Positions 5,467 through 8,083 of a DNA stretch of 8,083 nt are shown one piece after another. Source of the DNA: Candidatus Heimdallarchaeota archaeon. GTDB taxonomy: Archaea > Asgardarchaeota > Heimdallarchaeia > JABLTI01. The stretch lies in the NCBI GenBank assembly GCA_030671945.1, contig DAOVHJ010000102.1, positions 1 through 8,083 on the forward strand. The letters run 5' to 3'. Made by a program: the position numbers and the translations under genes. Below the pieces are notes generated by a model. It ran no database searches. It worked only from the letters and a program-made list of their open reading frames with translations, and had not been told where the DNA came from. How positions within the stretch are numbered: position 1 is the stretch's first letter; every line of letters starts with the position of its first letter.

Positions 5467-6477
5467 TTGACTCAAAAAATAAACATTACAACAAACTTGA
5501 CACCAAATATCATCATGCATGTTTTTTCTTGTTTGGAAATTGAAGGATCCTTCTTTAATTCTGATTATGGTTTAAAACATCGCTTCAGCATCTTAGAAGA
5601 TGAATACAAGAATTGGGAAGAAATTTCAAAGAAATGTATGACTATTGGTTGCAATGCTGAACTTTTTGCAGTTCTTTTTCAAATTCCAAGTTATATACAA
5701 GCAGAGGACCTAGAAACTGTAATTAGTAGTTTTGAGAAAATATCAGAAGCAATTGAGGAAGGCTCAATTGAAACTTTGCTTAATAGTTATCCTGAAATAT
5801 TTGACAACATGCCTATTTATGTACCTTTGAATGTCTTAGATGAACAATTTAAGAAATTATTCGAACATAAAGATTTAGTTAAGGAGATATTTAAGAAATT
5901 TCAGGGAATACTTGGAGGATTGTGGGAACGCTTCTATAAAGAAAATTGGGAAAAGAATACTAAAGTAATGATTGACAAACGAATAAGTGATTTAAACGTA
6001 ATAGTAAGCCCCATAAATATTATTTTGGCATGGCAGAAAGAACTTAATATAAAATTTCCTTATCCTGAATTTACTATCTATTTAGTTGAACCCACAACAA
6101 CAATAGCAACGAATTTACTTGCAGAAAAAATAATGGTTTCTGCAAACCAAGATGATATGACTCTCTACAAAATCATAATTCATGAAGTTGGTCGTGCGTT
6201 TCTTTTAAACACTAATTTATTCACAAATGATAATTTAAAATCAATAGCTCAATCAAACATTGAGAAGCTTTCACTAATAGTAGATGCAATCTGTATACAT
6301 ATCAAAAAGAAATTGTTTGAAAATCTAAAGATAAAAGACAAGAAACTTGATCCCTATTTTGTTCCCGAAGTTGCTGAGATAATACCAATTTTCGCTCAGA
6401 TTTGGGATTCTATGAAAGAAAAGAATATCTATGAAGCGATAATTCAAACATACAATAAATTAACACCAATCGTGTAA
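5467..6477 (+). CDS. Zincin-like protein with degenerate HExxH motif (HEVGR), probable pseudopeptidase
   Basis: The protein has 336 residues from a TTG start backed by GGAGAG. The N-terminal half (about 15-165) is mostly helical and ends in a Trp/Lys-rich helix (GGLWERFYKENWEKN, 150-164). Residues about 174-245 look like a zincin core: a strand with FTIYLVEP (202-209), a second strand KIMVSAN (221-227), then the helix LYKIIIHEVGRAFLL (233-247). Active zinc peptidases carry HExxH there; H239 and E240 are present but the second His is Arg243. A possible third-ligand region follows (E266, D273). The C-terminal part is helical again. No signal peptide or membrane helix is present, so it is probably cytosolic. 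If the fold is right, zinc binding and hydrolysis are likely lost, leaving a binding or regulatory role. I recognise no named family. The M20 gene lies 91 bases downstream. Confidence 0.75.
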   Translation: MTQKINITTNLTPNIIMHVFSCLEIEGSFFNSDYGLKHRFSILEDEYKNWEEISKKCMTIGCNAELFAVLFQIPSYIQAEDLETVISSFEKISEAIEEGSIETLLNSYPEIFDNMPIYVPLNVLDEQFKKLFEHKDLVKEIFKKFQGILGGLWERFYKENWEKNTKVMIDKRISDLNVIVSPINIILAWQKELNIKFPYPEFTIYLVEPTTTIATNLLAEKIMVSANQDDMTLYKIIIHEVGRAFLLNTNLFTNDNLKSIAQSNIEKLSLIVDAICIHIKKKLFENLKIKDKKLDPYFVPEVAEIIPIFAQIWDSMKEKNIYEAIIQTYNKLTPIV

Positions 6478-6568
6478 GATTTGGGTGAATAAATTAATCA
6501 TCAATAAAATTTTTCATTATAGATAATGTTCCAGATTTAATGAAAACCATAGAGGATGAGACAAACTA
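6478..6568 (+). promoter_or_regulatory. Spacer with TATA-like box and ribosome binding site for the M20 gene
   Basis: ATTATAGATAA (6516-6526) is a plausible TATA element with transcription starting near 6547. GAGGATGAG (6552-6560) follows and pairs with the anti-SD (GAGG-TGA with one bulged base), eight bases before TTG 6569. An in-frame TGA at 6557-6559 rules out an earlier start. Co-transcription with the upstream zincin-like gene is still possible, as no strong terminator is present. Confidence 0.4.
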
Positions 6569-7738
6569 TTGAAAATTGAATCCATAATCGAATTAGTAGA
6601 TGAGAAATTGATTAAAAGATTAACAAAAGATCTTGTAGCTTTTAACAGTCAAAATCCCCCGGGTTCAACGATTGAAATAACAAAATATCTGCAGGAAGAA
6701 AGCAAATCACTTGGTTTTGACTCAAAAATCTATTCAATGGATGAACATCGAAGTAATATTGTGATAACTTTCGGAAAAGGTGAGAAGGATATTGTTCTAA
6801 GTGGTCATCTTGATACAGTACCTGTTGGAGATGAATCTCAATGGAAATATCCTCCATTACAAGTAACAGAGAAAGATGGTAAATTATTCGGAAGAGGAAC
6901 AGTTGATATGAAGGGAGGAGTAGCTTCTCTAATAGCAGTTATGGATGCAATTAGTAGATCAAATATTGAATTGAATTATCGTTTAGTATTTGCAGGAACG
7001 GCTGATGAAGAAGTAGGTATGAACGGCGCGTTTCATCTAAAAGAAAAAGGTGTTATGAATAAAGCCGAGTGTTTAATTATAACTGAAGCAACTGATTTGA
7101 AAGTTGGTATTGCAGAAAAAGGACCTTATTGGATTCGAATGAAAGTAAAAGGTAAAGCTGCTCATGGGAGTATGCCAGAAGTTGGGATAAATGCAATAGA
7201 AGGTGTTTGTACAGGAATTAAGGCACTTAAAGATATTATACCTAAAACTAAACATGATTTACTAGGTCAAACAACTCTAAATGTAGGTATGATTAGTGGT
7301 GGTGCTAAAATTAATGTCGTACCTGAGGATTGTTACATAGATTGCGATTTTAGATTAATACCTGAAGTAGATCAAGAGGAATTTAATTCATCTATAACTG
7401 ATCAAATGAAGAAACTCTCTGACGAAAATGACTGTAAATATACTCATGAAGTTCTCCATGCAATTCCAGCAGTAGAAACAAACCAAGATGAATCAATTGT
7501 GAAAGGATTATTGAAATGGTCCAAACGAATTTCTAATCGTGATGAAAATCCTATTGGTTTAACCTATGGAACCGATGCTGCTGCATTAATTCCCCCTGAT
7601 AATATTCCATTTGTCATTATTGGTGGTGGTTCCCCTTCCGTTCTTCATCAATCCAACGAGTATGTTCAATTATCTGATTTAGTTGCTGCATCTAAAATTA
7701 TCACAGGAGGAATATTGGAAACCTACTCCAAAAAATGA
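6569..7738 (+). CDS. M20 family metallohydrolase (ArgE/DapE/ACY1/CPG2 group)
   Basis: The protein has 389 residues, the normal length for the family. It is a di-zinc amidohydrolase that cleaves an N-acyl group or a peptide bond in the cytosol. All signature residues are visible: SGHLDTVPVG with H80 and catalytic D82; GRGTVDMKGG with bridging D113; TADEEVG with catalytic base E147 and ligand E148; ITEATD (E173/D176) as the next ligand region; AAHGSMP with H199 of the dimerisation lid; YGTDAAAL; and SVLHQSNEYV with ligand H360. The lid domain spans about 183-295. The TTG start is required because the N-terminal helix and QNPPG motif lie before the first internal ATG. It could be acetylornithine or acetyl-lysine deacetylase, succinyl-diaminopimelate desuccinylase or a dipeptidase. 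No arginine or lysine pathway gene adjoins it, so substrate is left open. Family certain. Confidence 0.95.
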   Translation: MKIESIIELVDEKLIKRLTKDLVAFNSQNPPGSTIEITKYLQEESKSLGFDSKIYSMDEHRSNIVITFGKGEKDIVLSGHLDTVPVGDESQWKYPPLQVTEKDGKLFGRGTVDMKGGVASLIAVMDAISRSNIELNYRLVFAGTADEEVGMNGAFHLKEKGVMNKAECLIITEATDLKVGIAEKGPYWIRMKVKGKAAHGSMPEVGINAIEGVCTGIKALKDIIPKTKHDLLGQTTLNVGMISGGAKINVVPEDCYIDCDFRLIPEVDQEEFNSSITDQMKKLSDENDCKYTHEVLHAIPAVETNQDESIVKGLLKWSKRISNRDENPIGLTYGTDAAALIPPDNIPFVIIGGGSPSVLHQSNEYVQLSDLVAASKIITGGILETYSKK

Positions 7739-7745
7739 TTTTTTT
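7739..7745 (+). terminator. T7 run after the M20 gene
   Basis: Seven Ts follow the TGA of the M20 gene directly, without a clear hairpin. This is consistent with archaeal U-tract termination. Confidence 0.45.
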
Positions 7746-7795
7746 CTGAACCGATTTTATTAGAAAGTCTTATTTAATTGTTTGAAGTTCAATGC

Positions 7796-7805
7796 TATAT
7801 ATAAT
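7796..7805 (+). promoter_or_regulatory. TATA box of the terminal membrane-protein gene
   Basis: TATATATAAT centres about 37 bases before the ATG at 7837, so transcription would start near 7826, just before the GGTGA ribosome binding site (7827-7831). A short palindrome TTGAAGTTCAA (7782-7792) sits immediately upstream, where TFB or a regulator would bind. Confidence 0.5.
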
Positions 7806-7836
7806 AAAGAAATGTAAATTATCTTTGGTGAATAAT

Positions 7837-8083
7837 ATGTTGGAATTGAAAAAAACAGAAGATTGGGCCTTTTTCTTCTTATTCTTCGGTGGTATTCTCT
7901 TAATTGCTAATGCCATTTTTGGTATTATCGTTCATTATACAACGGGTCTAGCTGAAATGCACTTTCTTGATGGGCAAGGTTTATTGGTGTTTGGTGGACA
8001 AGATTTCGCTTTTCCACTAGGTGCTTCTATGAATATAATCATTGGACTTCTTGCTCTACTCTGTGGTTTGAAATTATTCTTTG
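7837..8083 (+). CDS. Small membrane protein, 3' truncated by the window
   Basis: The frame opens at ATG 7837 and stays open to the window end, giving 82 residues. GGTGA (7827-7831) lies five bases before the ATG. An in-frame GTG at 7828 is possible, but using it would consume that site. After a short charged start (MLELKKTEDW), residues about 10-34 form a Phe/Leu/Ile-rich membrane helix (AFFFLFFGGILLIANAIFG). A polar loop follows (HYTTGLAEMHFLDGQG), and a second hydrophobic helix begins near 64 (NIIIGLLALLCGLKLFF). The Lys residues before helix 1 suggest the N-terminus is inside the cell. I recognise no family and the remaining helices lie outside the window. Confidence 0.7.
   Translation, partial: MLELKKTEDWAFFFLFFGGILLIANAIFGIIVHYTTGLAEMHFLDGQGLLVFGGQDFAFPLGASMNIIIGLLALLCGLKLFF

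Noticed and set aside
5358..5543. Plus-strand open frame of 61 codons before the zincin-like gene
   Set aside because: It overlaps the start of the better supported frame at 5467, has no ribosome binding site, and its composition looks like translated AT-rich spacer.
6642..6857. Minus-strand open frame inside the M20 gene
   Set aside because: It is antisense to conserved M20 motifs (HLD region) and has no independent support; the same applies to the minus-strand frame at 7073-7255.
6569..7738. Naming the M20 enzyme dapE or argE
   Set aside because: The visible motifs are shared by the whole family and no lysine or arginine biosynthesis genes adjoin, so the substrate cannot be read from this sequence.
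5025..7738. A single operon from the Cys/His protein to the M20 enzyme
   Set aside because: A T9 run follows the first gene, and gaps of 127 and 91 bases each hold TATA-like boxes, so separate transcription is more likely. Co-transcription of the last two cannot be excluded.
1..8083. CRISPR array, insertion sequence, tRNA or rRNA gene
   Set aside because: No regularly spaced direct repeats, transposase motifs with terminal repeats, or cloverleaf/rRNA-like segments were seen; intergenic regions are short and AT-rich.

Overview
The window is AT-rich archaeal-type DNA with short intergenic gaps, TATA-like boxes, poly-T tracts after stop codons and frequent TTG start codons. A gene pairing a longin/roadblock-like N-terminal domain with a four-helix membrane domain, and a large membrane protein with a very acidic tail, resemble what is reported from Asgard archaea (Heimdallarchaeia-like or a relative). 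That placement is inference from sequence style and cannot be proven here. No mobile element, CRISPR array, tRNA or rRNA was found.

Layout. Bases 1-129 hold the 3' end of an unrecognised plus-strand gene. It converges on a minus-strand gene (183-590) for a small protein with an AbrB-like N-terminal part and an ACT-like C-terminal part. After a 225-base gap comes the plus-strand longin-like/4-TM protein (816-1640). This converges, across a hairpin terminator usable in both directions, on a long minus-strand gene (1698-4229) for a roughly 843-residue membrane protein with a Glu-rich cytoplasmic tail, a Lys/Arg collar, five membrane helices and a roughly 500-residue predicted outer helical domain. 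Next on the minus strand is a stand-alone NuoC-like (complex I 30 kDa / Ech hydrogenase type) protein (4413-4814).

A 210-base divergent region rich in inverted repeats separates this from a rightward run: a 104-residue Cys/His protein (5025-5339), a 336-residue protein with a zincin-like helix whose motif reads HEVGR instead of HExxH (5467-6477), a complete M20 amidohydrolase of the ArgE/DapE group (6569-7738), and the start of a small membrane protein cut by the window end (from 7837).

The genes do not form an obvious single pathway. Most are separated by roughly 90-225 bases with their own promoter-like and terminator-like signals, so they look mainly monocistronic. The most notable points are the two membrane proteins of Asgard style, the apparently inactivated peptidase-like protein, the orphan NuoC-like subunit far from other respiratory genes, the dyad-rich divergent promoter, and the dominance of TTG starts. 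I do not see strong evidence for a complete new multi-gene system.
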